A DNA stretch of 64,000 bases from Gaiellasilicea sp963745775 (GCA_963745775.1 CAVUYY010000012.1:310001-374000); one strand, 5' to 3'; positions 41,610 to 51,547 are shown, numbered from the stretch's first letter. The notes: generated by a model from the letters alone, not told the origin. A program made the numbers and translations.

Positions 41610-42560
41610 CTAGGCGGGCTGCCGAAGCTCGAGCCTGACGTCGGCGCAGACCTCGGCCGCGAGCTCGAGGAAGGCCCGGGCGGCCGGCGAGCGGTGGCGG
41701 TCGCGGTGCCACGCGAGCGCGATCCGCCGTTCGGGAATCCCGGGATCGACTTCGAGCACGCGCACCCGCTCGTCGTGCACGTCGACCGTGAGAAGCGGGA
41801 CGAGGGCGGCACCGAGGCCCGCCGCGACGAGGCCCTGCAGGGTGCCGTTGTCGTCGGAGCGGAAACCGATGGCCGTCCGGAGGCCGCGCAGCTCGAGGTC
41901 GCGCTCGACGAGGGACGTGCTCCGGCAGGCGCGGTTGCCGATCACCGCCAGGCCGTCGAGCGCGTCGAGGCTCGCGCGCTCGCGGTCCGCCAGCTCGTGT
42001 TCGGCGGGGACGACGAGGACGTAGGGGTCGCGCATCAGCTCCTGGAACTCGAACGGCCCCTCGAGGAGCGGGAGCATCGCGAACGTCAGATCGAGCTCGC
42101 CCCGCTCGACGAGCCGAAGGAGGTCGTCGTCCGAGGTGGACTCCTTCAGCTCGAGCTCGACGCGCGGCCAGGAGTCGAGGAATCGGCGCATCAGCTCGGG
42201 AATGACCTTGGCGCCGACACTCTGGAAGGTGCCGATCCGGAGGGCGCCGGCCTGGCCCTGGACGAGCGCGGTCATGTCGGCCTGGGCGGCGTGCAGCCGC
42301 GCGACGATCGCCTCGGCGTGGCGGAGGAGAAGCCTGCCGGCCTCGGTCAGCGATACGGCTCGCGGCCCGCCCGGCCGCTCGAGCAGCCGCTCGCCGATGA
42401 TCCGCTCGAGCGTCTGGATCTGCTGGCTGATCGCCGACTGCGTATAGCCGAGCGCCTCCGCGGCGCGGCCGAACGAGCCCTCGCGCGCGACAGCCTCGAG
42501 CGCGGCCAGATGCCGCACCTCGACCCCCAGCCACCGCTCCGACGATCGATCAGGTTCCAT
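41610..42560 (-). CDS. LysR-family transcriptional regulator
   Basis: Residues 12-70 form the winged HTH (VRHLAALEAVAREGSFGRAA, then LGYTQSAISQQIQTLE). A two-lobed effector-binding domain follows (RIGTFQSVGAKVIPELMRRF and LTFAMLPLLEGPFEF). It binds DNA as a tetramer and is often controlled by a pathway intermediate. It lies between the thiolase and the hydroxyacyl-CoA dehydrogenase, facing away from the latter, so that gene is a likely target. ATG 42560 is used; GTG 42575 overlaps a TAGTGT box and is less likely. Confidence 0.9.
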   Translation of the reverse strand: MEPDRSSERWLGVEVRHLAALEAVAREGSFGRAAEALGYTQSAISQQIQTLERIIGERLLERPGGPRAVSLTEAGRLLLRHAEAIVARLHAAQADMTALVQGQAGALRIGTFQSVGAKVIPELMRRFLDSWPRVELELKESTSDDDLLRLVERGELDLTFAMLPLLEGPFEFQELMRDPYVLVVPAEHELADRERASLDALDGLAVIGNRACRSTSLVERDLELRGLRTAIGFRSDDNGTLQGLVAAGLGAALVPLLTVDVHDERVRVLEVDPGIPERRIALAWHRDRHRSPAARAFLELAAEVCADVRLELRQPA

Positions 42561-42619
42561 GATCGAACCGAACACTACCTCGACTTGTGCTTATGCTGCC
42601 GATCGCCGAGACTTCGAGC

Positions 42620-42787
42620 ATGGCAATCGCAGTCCTCATCTTCATCGTGGTGATCGGGCCGTTGGCAATCGCGTTCGGCGCCGATTCGAGGCTCGACGAA
42701 CGGCGTATCGGCGGCGGTGGCACGCCTAGGGCACGCCGAGCCGCTCGGCGCTCGCCGCCGCAGCCTGATCCCGTAGGATCCGCCGCC
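42620..42787 (+). CDS. Possible small membrane protein, in frame with the next gene
   Basis: From ATG 42620 the codons give one strong membrane helix (AIAVLIFIVVIGPLAIAF) then GADSRLDERRIGGG and an arginine-rich run. The frame continues without a stop into the dehydrogenase, whose Rossmann fold cannot need it. It may be a separate short gene whose stop has been lost or shifted (a TAG lies in another frame at 42727), or non-coding. Confidence 0.3.
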
Positions 42788-43645
42788 GTGGCGGAGATCG
42801 GAAAGGTCGGGATCGTCGGGCTCGGCGCCATGGGCGCCGGGATCGCGCAGCTCTGCGTCGAGGCCGGGGTGGAAACCGTCGGCCGTGAGGTCAGCAGCGA
42901 GCTGGGGGAGCAGGCGCGCGAGCGGATCGGCCACTTCCTGACGCGCAAGGTCGAGAAGGGGCAGCTCGAGCAGGATGCGCGCGACGCGGCCATCGGTCGG
43001 CTCGAGCTCACCACCGAGCTCGACGCCTTCGCCGGCTGCGACCTCGTGATCGAGGCGATCGTCGAGGAGCTCGAGCCGAAGCGAGAGCTCTTCGCAGAGC
43101 TCGACCGGATCGTCAGCTCCGACGCGGTGCTCGCGACGAACACATCCGCGCTCTCGGTGACGGAGATCGCCGCGGCGACGAGCCGCCCAGAGCGCGTCGT
43201 CGGGATGCACTTCTTCAACCCGGCGCCGCTGATGCCGCTCGTCGAGATCGTCCGGGCCGAGCTGACCGCCGACGAGCCGTTCGAGACCGCGTTCGAGTTT
43301 GGCGAGAGGATCGGGAAGACGCCGATCCGCTGCTTCGACACGCCCGGCTTCGTCGTCAACCGCGTCCTGATCCCGCTCCTGAACGACTGCATCCGCGTCC
43401 TCGACGAGGCGCGCGTCTCGCCCGAGGATCTGGACAAGGGCCTGAAGCACGGCGCGGGCTGGCCGATGGGGCCGTGCGCGCTCGTCGATCTCGTCGGGAT
43501 CGACGTCCACGTGCACGCCTCCGAGGCGCTGTACGAGAAGACGCGCGAGCAGCGGATGGCGCCGCCGGCGCGGCTCGTCGCGATGCGGAACGCGGGTCTC
43601 CTCGGCCGCAAGTCGGGCCGCGGCTTCTACCGCTACGAGAGCTAA
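42788..43645 (+). CDS. 3-hydroxyacyl-CoA (3-hydroxybutyryl-CoA) dehydrogenase
   Basis: Oxidises L-3-hydroxyacyl-CoA with NAD. The GTG start at 42788 gives AEIGKVGIVGLGAMGAGIAQ, the Rossmann GxGxxG motif at the very N-terminus. Catalytic His is in VVGMHFFNPAPLMPLVEIV (His-Glu pair), and the C-terminal domain has DTPGFVVNRVLIPLLNDCIR and LVDLVGIDV. About 285 residues, the usual size. A TAGGAT box stands 8 nt before the start. It forms a beta-oxidation pair with the thiolase. Confidence 0.93.
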   Translation: MAEIGKVGIVGLGAMGAGIAQLCVEAGVETVGREVSSELGEQARERIGHFLTRKVEKGQLEQDARDAAIGRLELTTELDAFAGCDLVIEAIVEELEPKRELFAELDRIVSSDAVLATNTSALSVTEIAAATSRPERVVGMHFFNPAPLMPLVEIVRAELTADEPFETAFEFGERIGKTPIRCFDTPGFVVNRVLIPLLNDCIRVLDEARVSPEDLDKGLKHGAGWPMGPCALVDLVGIDVHVHASEALYEKTREQRMAPPARLVAMRNAGLLGRKSGRGFYRYES

Positions 43646-45073
43646 GAGCCGGAGAAGATCCGCTGCAGGGTTGGTGCGTCCGCCTCGCGGCAGAGGACAT
43701 GCACCTCGTCGTCCGCCGCGAGCACGGTGCCGCCGTCGACCGGACGCGGCTTGCCGTCGCGGACGATCGCGCTGATCCACGCGCGCTCGGCGAGCGGCAG
43801 CTCGCGGATCGCCTTGCCCGCAGCGAAAGCCCCCGCACCGACCCGGAACGCTCGCAGCCGGGTCGAGTCGTGTTCGACCCGCCGCATCGGCACCCGCAGC
43901 CGGCGTGCGACCGTCGGCACGGATGTTCCCTGGACGACGACGGAGAAGAGGACGACGACGAAGACGATCCCGTAGATCGTCTGCCCGTCCTCGACCCCGC
44001 CGATCAGGGCGAGCGCGGCGAGCAGGATCGGCACCGCGCCCTTGAGCCCGCTCCACATCACGAACAGGCGCTCACCCCAGTCGAGCCGCACGGGTGCGAG
44101 GAGCGTGGCGACGACGAGCGGGCGGATCGCGAAAGCGAGCAGAGCAGCGAGGACCAGGCCGTCGAACCAGATGTTGTCCTCGACCAGCGCGTCCAGCTCG
44201 ATCGTGAGCCCGAGCGCGGCGAGGACGACGATCTCGGCGAGGCTCGAGAGCGAGCCGAGGAATCCCTCGATCTCGCCCTTGCGCGGTGCGGCCGCGTCGC
44301 CGATCAGGATCCCGGCGACGAAGACCGCGAGAAAGCCGGAGCCGTGGATCGCGGCCGCGACGCCGTAGATCACGCCGGCCGCGGCGAGCACGCGAAGCGG
44401 GTAGAGCGCGGGCTCGGGAAGCGCGACGCGGCGCATCAACGGCAGAAGCACCGCCGCGCCGGCGATTCCGACCGCCGCGCCGCCGATCATCTCGATCGCG
44501 AACTCCTCGACGACGGTCCAGAAGCTGCCGTCGTCGGAGGTTGCTAGCTCGATCATCCCGATCATCAGCGCGATCCCGGCCGGGTCGTTCGCGCCCGACT
44601 CGCCCTGCAGGATCGTGCCGGTGCGCCCGCGGATCTCGCGGCCGCCGAGCACCGAGAACGTGACCGCGGGATCGGTGGGGGCGAGCGCTGCGCCGAGCAG
44701 GCCGCTCGTGATCCAGCTGAAGTCGAGGAGGTAGTGCGCCGCGACCGCGATCAGACCGGCGGTCGCGAAGGTGCCGAGCACGCCGAGCGAGAGGATCGGG
44801 ACGATCGAGCCGCGGAAGCGCCGCCAGCCGATGTGCATGCCGCCGTCGAAGAGGATCACGATCAGGGCGACCACGGCGAGCCGCTCGACGGTCACGAACG
44901 AGATCGCATCCCCGAGCCGAGGGAACAGGTCCGACGCGACTGCGGCTGCGACGAGGAAGAGCGCGGCGCTCGGGATCGCGATCCGCTCGAAGACGCTTCG
45001 CCCGAAGAGCGCGAGCGAGAAGCGCGGCCGCGACCACGAGGATCATCTCGGCGAAGGTCGAGATCTCGGTCAT
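43642..45073 (-). CDS. CPA1-type Na+(K+)/H+ antiporter, one +1 shift near the 5' end
   Basis: Twelve or so membrane helices with the ion-binding motif GANDPAGIAL and APTDPAVTF (double-Asp region), then a C-terminal TrkA_C-like domain (ISAIVRDGKPRPVDGGTVLAADDEVHV in part). The long frame begins only at MTVERLAV (44895), missing the first helices. From ATG 45073 (TAGAGT box 7 nt upstream), TEISTFAEMILVVAAALLA continues after a +1 shift at 45011-45018 into ALFGRSVFERIAIPSAALFL and joins the main frame. The span is 3n+1. It exchanges cations for protons in pH and salt homeostasis. Confidence 0.88.
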
Positions 45074-45179
45074 GCACACGACTCTAGGGCCGGCGATTCC
45101 GGGATGCGCCGCAGCGCGCGTACAATCTCCTTACATGACGTTCATGCTCGGCACACGCGGCAGGCCGATACTGCGTCCC

Positions 45180-45683
45180 ATGCGGAAGCTGCTGATTCCC
45201 CTTGCCCTGTTCGCGCTCGCGCTCCCGCTGGCGGCGACCGCCGCCGTGGGGGCCGGCGAGGGAACGCTCTCCGTCGAGAACGCTCGCGGCAAGGTGACCG
45301 TGCAGGCGAAGGGAGCGATCCTCGGCCGGATCTCCGTCGGGAGCGTCGTCGTCTACGACCTGACGCCCAACGACGCGTACGAGCCGTACATCTCGGGCGA
45401 CGACTACGTCAAGCTCGTGGGCGAGACAGGGATTCAGTACGGAGGCCGCAACCTGCGCTTCCGCCTGATCGGCGGCGCGTACCGGATCGTCGTCAAGGGA
45501 ACCGGGATCGACCTGTCGGTGGTCGCCAACGGAATGGCGATCCTCGAAGGCGATACGAGCGCTCCGGGTGGTGCGGGGGTCTACTCGACCGACGGAACCG
45601 ATTGCAGGACGAACGGCGGCGCCGGCTGCAAGCCGCTGCCCGACAAGGTCAAGTTCGTCAAGCTCGGATCCGGCGACCGTTAG
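45180..45683 (+). CDS. Secreted protein of unknown function
   Basis: ATG 45180 gives a textbook signal peptide (RKLLIPLALFALALPLAAT). The mature domain of about 140 residues is rich in Gly, Val and Tyr, with two Cys near the end (TDCRTNGGAGCKPL) that could form a disulfide. It is probably beta-rich. An in-frame ATG at 45135 would add 15 residues before the signal. The gene stands 6 bases before a response regulator and kinase, so it may be the stimulus-related output or input protein of that system. The family is not recognised. Confidence 0.65.
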   Translation: MRKLLIPLALFALALPLAATAAVGAGEGTLSVENARGKVTVQAKGAILGRISVGSVVVYDLTPNDAYEPYISGDDYVKLVGETGIQYGGRNLRFRLIGGAYRIVVKGTGIDLSVVANGMAILEGDTSAPGGAGVYSTDGTDCRTNGGAGCKPLPDKVKFVKLGSGDR

Positions 45684-45689
45684 CCCTCG

Positions 45690-46400
45690 GTGACCGCCGG
45701 CGCGCAGACGATCCTGGTCGTCGAGGACGAGGCGTCGATCGCCTCGTTCGTCTCGCTCTACCTCAAGAACGCCGGCTACGACGTCCGCGCCGTCTCGACG
45801 GGCAGCGCCGCGCTCACGCAGGTCGCCTCCGAGCTGCCGGCGCTGATCATCCTCGACCTGATGCTCCCCGACCTCGACGGGATCGAGATCTGCCGCCGCG
45901 TTCGCAAGACCTCCGACGTCCCGATCCTGATGCTCACCGCGCGCGACGAGGACGTGGACAAGATCATCGGGCTCGAGGTCGGCGCCGACGACTACCTGAC
46001 GAAGCCGTTCAACCCCCGCGAGCTCGTCGCCCGGGTCAAGTCGGTGCTGCGGCGCTCGGCGCCCGACCGTCGCCGCGACACGGAGGAGCAGGAGTTGCAC
46101 CACGGCGAGCTCTCGATCAACGCCGGGCGCCGCGAGGTGAAGGTGGGCGAGGACGAGATCCAGCTCGCTCCGAAGGAGTTCGACCTGCTCTGGGAGCTGC
46201 TCGACCATCGCGGGCTCGTGCTCACACGAGACCAGCTGCTCGAGCGGGTGTGGGGCTATACGTTCGCCGGGGACACCCGCACGGTGGACGTGCACGTCCG
46301 CCAGCTCCGCCGGAAGCTCGGCGACGCCTCGCCGATCGTGACCGTCTGGGGCGTCGGCTACAAGGTCGGGCCCGAGCGGAGCACCGCCCCGGCCGCCTAG
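45690..46400 (+). CDS. OmpR/PhoB-family response regulator
   Basis: The 236-residue protein has receiver acidic residues VEDEAS, phospho-acceptor Asp56 in IILDLMLPDLDG, Thr in LMLTARDED and Lys in LTKPFNPREL. The C-terminal winged helix follows (LAPKEFDLLWELLDHRG and VWGYTFAGDTRTVDVHVRQL). All phosphorylation residues are present. GTG 45690 lies 6 bases after the secreted protein's stop, and the kinase follows after 19 bases, so the three genes form an operon. Confidence 0.94.
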   Translation: MTAGAQTILVVEDEASIASFVSLYLKNAGYDVRAVSTGSAALTQVASELPALIILDLMLPDLDGIEICRRVRKTSDVPILMLTARDEDVDKIIGLEVGADDYLTKPFNPRELVARVKSVLRRSAPDRRRDTEEQELHHGELSINAGRREVKVGEDEIQLAPKEFDLLWELLDHRGLVLTRDQLLERVWGYTFAGDTRTVDVHVRQLRRKLGDASPIVTVWGVGYKVGPERSTAPAA

Positions 46401-46419
46401 ACGATGGCAACCTGAGCGC

Positions 46420-47814
46420 ATGTTCCGCTCGCTGCGCGTCCGGCTGCCGCTGCTCTTCCTCGCCGCGATCGCGCTCGCCTTTCTCGTCGCGAGCCTGATC
46501 GCGCTCAGGCTCTTCCAGGACTACACCCGAACCCAGTCGTTGGCCGAGCTGCGGCGCGAGGCGTCCGGTCTCGCGCGGCTCTACGGCGAGGCGGCGCGAC
46601 AGTCGAACGACGATCGGGTGAAGGCTCCGAACTTCGCCGCGGCCACGCTCGAGGATGCGACCGGGGACAGCCTCTACTACATCGGCCTCAACATCTTTCC
46701 CGGTCAGGAGGCTGGCCTGACGCGCGTGACGGAGGTGGACGTCGGCCGCAAGCTTCGACTCTCGACGAAGATCGTGACGTTCGAGTTCGAGCCGCCCGGT
46801 GAGAATCGCACCTATCTCGCGGTCTCCCATCCGCTGCTGCTGGAGGCAGGCACTCCGCCGTTCGGTCAGCTGATCGTGGCGAAGCCGAAGAACGAGCTTC
46901 GGAATGCGTGGGTGACGCTGATCGAGCGACTCGCGCTTGCCTTTCTCGGGGCGATCGTGCTCGTCGGCGGCCTCGCCTGGTATCTCTCGGGCCGCCTGAC
47001 GGCTCCTCTCCTCCAGCTCTCGGCCGCGGCGGACGAGGTTGCCGAAGGTCGCTACGACGTCGAGCTTCCGGTCGTCCGGGGCGGCGGCGAGATCGCGCAC
47101 CTCGCGGATCGATTTCGCCAGATGGCCGTTCGTCTGGGCGAGTCGGAGGAGCTCGAGCGCAACTTCCTGATGTCGGTCTCGCACGAGCTGCGAACACCGC
47201 TGACCGCGATCCGCGGGCATGTCGCGGCGCTCCGGGAGGGGGTCGTCACCGATCCTGAGCTGGCGGAGGCGTCGCTCGAGATCGTCGCGCAGGAATCGGA
47301 GCGGCTTGGCCGACTCGTCGGGGACGTCCTCGATCTCGCAAAGCTCGACGCGCACCGATTCACCGTTCTGAGCGAGGAGGTGGACATGGGTCGACTCTGT
47401 GACCGCGCGTACTCCACGTTCGCAGACGAGGCGCGCCGTCGGGGGATCGACTACAGCCAGCAGGCCGACGAGGAGCCGGTGATCGCAACCGACGGCGACC
47501 GCGTGCTCCAGATCATCTCGAACCTGCTCTCGAACGCCTTCCGCTGGACGCCCGACGGGGGGAGGATCGAGCTCGCGCTGGGAAGCGAGAACGGCGTCGT
47601 GACGGTCGACGTGGCCGACAGCGGGCCGGGAATCAAGGCCGACCAGCGAGAGCGGATCTTCCGTCCGTTCTGGTCGCTCGACGGACGGGGCACGGGTCTC
47701 GGCCTCCCGATCGCCAAGGAGCTCGCACTCGCGCTCGGTGGCCGGATCGACCTGGAGAGCGAGCTCGGTCGCGGCAGCCGGTTCCGGCTCGTGCTGCCGG
47801 CGCGACGGCTCTAG
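46420..47814 (+). CDS. Sensor histidine kinase (BaeS/PhoR type)
   Basis: The 464-residue protein has helix 1 at about 9-31, an extracytoplasmic region to about 168, and helix 2 at 171-190. A HAMP linker follows (SGRLTAPLLQLSAAADEVAE). HisKA has His255 in MSVSHELRTPLTAIRGH. HATPase has N-box ISNLLSNAFRWTPDG, ADSGPGIKADQ and GTGLGLPIAK. It is the partner of the preceding regulator. The signal is unknown; the sensor has a PAS-like length but no motif I can name. Confidence 0.93.
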   Translation: MFRSLRVRLPLLFLAAIALAFLVASLIALRLFQDYTRTQSLAELRREASGLARLYGEAARQSNDDRVKAPNFAAATLEDATGDSLYYIGLNIFPGQEAGLTRVTEVDVGRKLRLSTKIVTFEFEPPGENRTYLAVSHPLLLEAGTPPFGQLIVAKPKNELRNAWVTLIERLALAFLGAIVLVGGLAWYLSGRLTAPLLQLSAAADEVAEGRYDVELPVVRGGGEIAHLADRFRQMAVRLGESEELERNFLMSVSHELRTPLTAIRGHVAALREGVVTDPELAEASLEIVAQESERLGRLVGDVLDLAKLDAHRFTVLSEEVDMGRLCDRAYSTFADEARRRGIDYSQQADEEPVIATDGDRVLQIISNLLSNAFRWTPDGGRIELALGSENGVVTVDVADSGPGIKADQRERIFRPFWSLDGRGTGLGLPIAKELALALGGRIDLESELGRGSRFRLVLPARRL

Positions 47815-47851
47815 GCGGAGATCCGCCGACCCGTCCGCGTTCTCAGCGTTC

Positions 47852-47869
47852 CCCCGCCCTTGGGTGGGG
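47852..47869 (+). terminator. GC-rich hairpin after the kinase gene
   Basis: CCCCGCC pairs with GGTGGGG (one G-T wobble) around a 4-nt loop, 38 bases after the kinase stop. No T-run is present. Confidence 0.45.
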
Positions 47870-47949
47870 TCCTCCCTCGATCCCCGCGACGGATCCTAGC
47901 GCGCGACCGTTCACGAAACTGTCACGACTTCGTGCCGATTCTGTGCCAA

Positions 47950-47955
47950 TAGGAT
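47950..47955 (+). promoter_or_regulatory. -10 box, leaderless promoter of the UbiA-family gene
   Basis: TAGGAT followed by exactly 6 nt and the GTG at 47962. Confidence 0.55.
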
Positions 47956-47961
47956 CCCGAC

Positions 47962-48873
47962 GTGTCGCTTCCCGAGCCGGTTGCCGCCGTCATCCCGCTG
48001 CAGGTTCGGCGCAAGCCGGCGATCGCGCTCCTCGTGGCTCTGCGGCCGCGGCAGTGGACGAAGAACCTGCTCCTCTTCGCGGGAATCGTCTTCGCGTCCG
48101 AGGTCGGCAATGCGGGCAAGTGGCTCCAGGCGGGCACGGCGTTCCTCATCTACTGCGCGGCCTCGAGCGCTGCGTACCTCGTCAACGACCTCATCGATGC
48201 GCCGTCCGATCGCAAGCATCCCGTCAAGCGGCGCCGTCCGCTCGCCCGCGGTGAGGTCGACAGCCGCACGGCGAAAGTCGTGGCGGCGGCATTGGTCGGG
48301 CTGGCGACGGCGCTCGCGGCCGCGTTCGGACTCGTCGCGCTCGGCTTTCTCGCGTTGTTCCTGGCGATCCAGGCCGCCTACACGTTCCGCCTCAAGCACG
48401 TCGTGCTCATCGACGTGATGGCGATCGCAGCGCTCTTCGTCATCCGCGCGGCAGCGGGGGCCGATGCGGTGAATGTTCGGATCTCGCCCTGGCTCCTCGT
48501 CTGCACGGCCCTGCTGGCGCTCTTTCTCGCGCTCGGGAAGCGCCGCAGCGAGCTCGCCCTGGTGGGCGCCGAAGCCACACCGGGCCGCCCGGTGCTCGAG
48601 GGTTACTCACTCCAGCTCGTCGACCAGTTGATCGCGATCGTGGCCGCTGCGACCGTCGTGTCGTACACCACCTACACCCTGTCCGCGCGGGAATCGCAGG
48701 CGCTGGCGGCGACGATTCCGTTCGTCCTCTTCGGGATCTTTCGCTACCTGCTCCTGCTCCATCGCGCCGGCAAGGGGGAGGAGCCGGAGAACGTGCTGAT
48801 GACCGACGCGCCGATCCTCGCGACCGTAGCCGCGTGGGCGGTCACCTGTGCGGCGATCCTCGCCCTGGGCTAG
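47962..48873 (+). CDS. UbiA-family prenyltransferase (decaprenyl-phosphate phosphoribosyltransferase-like)
   Basis: The 303-residue integral membrane enzyme has 8-9 helices. The prenyl-diphosphate/Mg site is YLVNDLIDAPSDRKHPVKRR (N-D-x-x-D-x-x-x-D), and the second Asp-rich loop lies around YTFRLKHVVLIDV. RPRQWTKNLLLF at the start is the signature of the DPPR synthase branch (Rv3806c-like), which links phosphoribose to a polyprenyl phosphate for arabinan synthesis. Whether this organism makes arabinan is not shown here. Confidence 0.85.
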   Translation: MSLPEPVAAVIPLQVRRKPAIALLVALRPRQWTKNLLLFAGIVFASEVGNAGKWLQAGTAFLIYCAASSAAYLVNDLIDAPSDRKHPVKRRRPLARGEVDSRTAKVVAAALVGLATALAAAFGLVALGFLALFLAIQAAYTFRLKHVVLIDVMAIAALFVIRAAAGADAVNVRISPWLLVCTALLALFLALGKRRSELALVGAEATPGRPVLEGYSLQLVDQLIAIVAAATVVSYTTYTLSARESQALAATIPFVLFGIFRYLLLLHRAGKGEEPENVLMTDAPILATVAAWAVTCAAILALG

Positions 48874-48892
48874 CGGACCTCGAACCGCAGGG

Positions 48893-49321
48893 CTAGCCGG
48901 CGCGGAGATGCCGGAACGCGCCGACGTCCTGAGCCTGCTCGAGCCGCTCGAGCCGGCTGTCCACGCCCTTCCACCCCGACGAGACGAGGTCGACGAGAAG
49001 CGCGAGGTCGTCGACGCGCGCATGACGTTCGGCGAGGAGATCGCCCTCGAGCCGCTCTAGCCTGCGCACAGCCTGATTCAGCAGCCCTCGGATCTCGGCG
49101 ATGTGCCGTGCTACGGGCAGCACCTCGACGCGCAAGCCATCGCGGACGGCCGATCCGATTCGCTCCGGTAGGGCACCTTCGAGCTCGGCTGCCGCCTCGG
49201 CAAGAGCCTCGATCTGCGTTCGCGAGCGGGCGAGCGAAGCCTCCAGCTGCGCCGGTGCGACTCGACCCGCCGTCGCCTCGGCGATCCTCGCCTTGGCCCG
49301 CTCGAGGGCCTGATCGTCCAT
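48893..49321 (-). CDS. Coiled-coil protein, unknown function
   Basis: 142 residues, nearly all predicted helix with heptad spacing (ERAKARIAEATAGRVAPAQL, LNQAVRRLERLEGDLLAERH). No membrane segment. It is divergent from queA, and the two promoters use the same few bases: TAGCCT on the minus strand (49329-49334), 7 nt from ATG 49321, and TACGCT on the plus strand. The role is unknown. Confidence 0.6.
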   Translation of the reverse strand: MDDQALERAKARIAEATAGRVAPAQLEASLARSRTQIEALAEAAAELEGALPERIGSAVRDGLRVEVLPVARHIAEIRGLLNQAVRRLERLEGDLLAERHARVDDLALLVDLVSSGWKGVDSRLERLEQAQDVGAFRHLRAG

Positions 49322-49347
49322 GGGCGGAAGGCTACGCTCCGAGTCGG

Positions 49348-50290
49348 ATGGAGTCGCACGAGCTCGAGTACGAGCTGCCTCGGGAGCTGATCGCGCAGCA
49401 GCCGCGGGCGAAGCGCGATGCGTCGCGTCTGCTTGTCTACGAACGCGCGACGGGTTCGGTCAGGCATCGCGCGTTCGCGGAGCTGCCGCAGGAGTTGCAC
49501 GACGAGCTCGTGGTCGTCAACGACACTCGCGTCGTGCCCGCGCGACTCGACCTGCGGCGCGCGAGCGGTGGTGTCGCCGAGGTGCTGCTGCTCGAGCGCC
49601 TGGACGGGAACGGCACCTGGGAGGCGCTCGCTCGACCGTCGCGGAAGTTGCGCCCGGGCGACCGGTTGGGGCCGGTCGAGCTGCTGGAGTCGCTCGGAGA
49701 CGGACGCTGGCGGCTGCGGCTGAGCGGAGACCCGGCCGGAGAGATTCCCCTGCCGCCCTACATCACCGAGCCGCTGGCCGACCCCGGATCGCTACCAGAC
49801 CGTCTATGCAGCCGAGCCGGGGTCGGCCGCCGCGCCGACTGCGGGACTTCACTTCACCCCCGAGCTTCTGGAGCGGCTCGACGTCGAACGCGTGACCCTT
49901 CACGTCGGGCTCGACACGTTCCGCCCGCTCGTGACCGAGACACTCGACGAGCACGAGCTCCACGGCGAGCGCTATTCGGTTCGGCCTGAGGCGTGGGCGC
50001 GGATCGAGGCGGCCGACCGGGTGCTCGCGGTCGGGACGACGAGCGTGCGCGTCCTCGAGACCGTGAGCCGCGGTTCGCCGCTTCGAGGTCGCACGTCGCT
50101 CTTCGTCACGCCGGGGTTCGAGTTCCGTCGTGTCGACGCGTTGCTGACGAACTTCCACCTGCCGCGCTCGACGCTGCTCGCGTTGGTGATGGCGTTCGCA
50201 GGCGTCGAGGAGACGCGCCGGCTCTACGAGCTCGCGATCGCCGAGCGTTACCGGTTCTACTCCTTCGGCGACGCGATGCTGCTCCTGTGA
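49348..50290 (+). CDS. queA: tRNA S-adenosylmethionine ribosyltransferase-isomerase QueA, one +1 shift
   Basis: Adds the epoxycyclopentane ring to preQ1-modified tRNA. The N-terminal part (FAELPQELHDELVVVNDTRV, then ARLDLRRASGG) and C-terminal part (TLHVGLDTFRPL, AVGTTSVRVLE, TNFHLPRSTLLALV, FYSFGDAMLL) are canonical but lie in different frames. A +1 shift at 49782-49787 in a CCCC run joins them and restores ADPDRYQTVYAAEPGSAAAP and TAGLHFTPELL. The span is 3n+1. Start ATG 49348. It is followed by tgt, yajC and secDF in the classical order. Confidence 0.9.
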
Positions 50291-50419
50291 ATCGGCACAC
50301 AATCGGCACGCTTTCGTTGCAAACGACCCCCCGAGTTTCTGATTACGGTGAAGCCGGGTGGAGGCACGGGGTGGCCCCTCGGCGGGCAGCGCCGCCACGC
50401 GCGGCGCGGACATGTCCGA

Positions 50420-51539
50420 ATGAGCCACTTCGAGGTCGACCGCTCGCGACGGCGCCGCCCGCGCCGGCATCCTCCGCACCGCCCACGGCGAGGTGCGGAC
50501 GCCGGCGTTCATGCCGGTCGGGACGAAGGGCACCGTCAAGAGCCTCGACCCGGACGAGCTGCGGGCGATCGGCTCGCAGATCATCCTCGGCAACACCTAC
50601 CACCTCCACTTCCGGCCCGGCGACGAGCTGATCGCCGAGCTCGGCGGCCTGCACGCGTTCTCGGGCTGGAACGGGCCGATCCTGACCGACTCCGGCGGCT
50701 TCCAGGTCTTCTCGCTCCGCGACACCCTGATCGCGGTCGACGACGACGGAGTCACGTTCCGCTCGGTCTACGACGGCGCGGCGGCGCGGTTCACGCCCGA
50801 GCTCGCTGCGCGAATCCAGCGGAATCTCGGCTCGGACGTCGCGATGTGCCTCGACATCTGCCCGCCGGCCGGCGTCTCGCGCGGCGAGCTCGAGGAAGCC
50901 GTCCGCCGCACGACCCTCTGGGCGGAGCGCCAGCGCGCGAGCGAGCGCGCCGCCGGCCAGCTCGTCTTCGGGATCACGCAGGGGGCGGCCGACGAGACGC
51001 TCCGCCGCCGCTCGATCGACGAGCTGACGGCGCTCGACTTCGACGGCTACGCGCTCGGCGGGCTCGCCGTGGGGGAGAGTCGCGAGGAGATGTTCGCCGC
51101 CACCGCCTGGGCGGCGCCGCTCCTTCCCGCCGAGCTGCCGCGCTACTTCATGGGCATCGGCGACGCCGAAGGGATCCTGCGCGTGATCGAGGCCGGAATC
51201 GACCTGTTCGACTGCGTCCTGCCCACGCGCACGGCGCGCACCGGCTCTGCCCTTACCGGCAGCGGCCGGCTCAACCTGAGGAACGCACGCTTCGCCCGAG
51301 ACCCGCGCCCGCTCGAGGAGGGCTGCGGCTGCCCGGCCTGCAGCCGCTTCTCGCGCGCCTATGTCCGCCATCTCGTCAACCAGGACGAGCTGCTCGGACT
51401 GCGCCTCCTCAGCCTGCATAATCTTCACTTCGTGCTCGAACTGACCGCGGGTGCGCGGGCGGCGATCGAGCGAGGCGAGCTCGGTGCTTACGTCGCCGAG
51501 CGGCTCTCGCGGCTCGCCGCCGACCCGGTAGGACCCTAG
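50420..51539 (+). CDS. tgt: tRNA-guanine transglycosylase Tgt, one +1 shift near the 5' end
   Basis: Swaps guanine-34 for preQ1 in tRNAs with GUN anticodons. Nucleophilic Asp is in the segment FDCVLPTRTAR, and GNTYHLHFRPG, TDSGGFQVFSL and EGCGCPACSRFSRAYVRHLV (zinc Cys3-His) are all present. The long frame begins at RTPAFMPVGTKG; the true start is ATG 50420 (SHFEVDRS), which joins by a +1 shift at 50444-50448 to DGAARAGILRTAHGEV. The span is 3n+1. GGACATGTCC stands just before the ATG. Confidence 0.92.
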
Positions 51540-51547
51540 GAGGATCG

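Noticed and set aside
49348..51539. queA and tgt as pseudogenes
   Set aside because: Each has a single +1 shift with full-length, motif-perfect sequence on both sides and intact neighbours, so a sequence insertion is more likely than gene decay.
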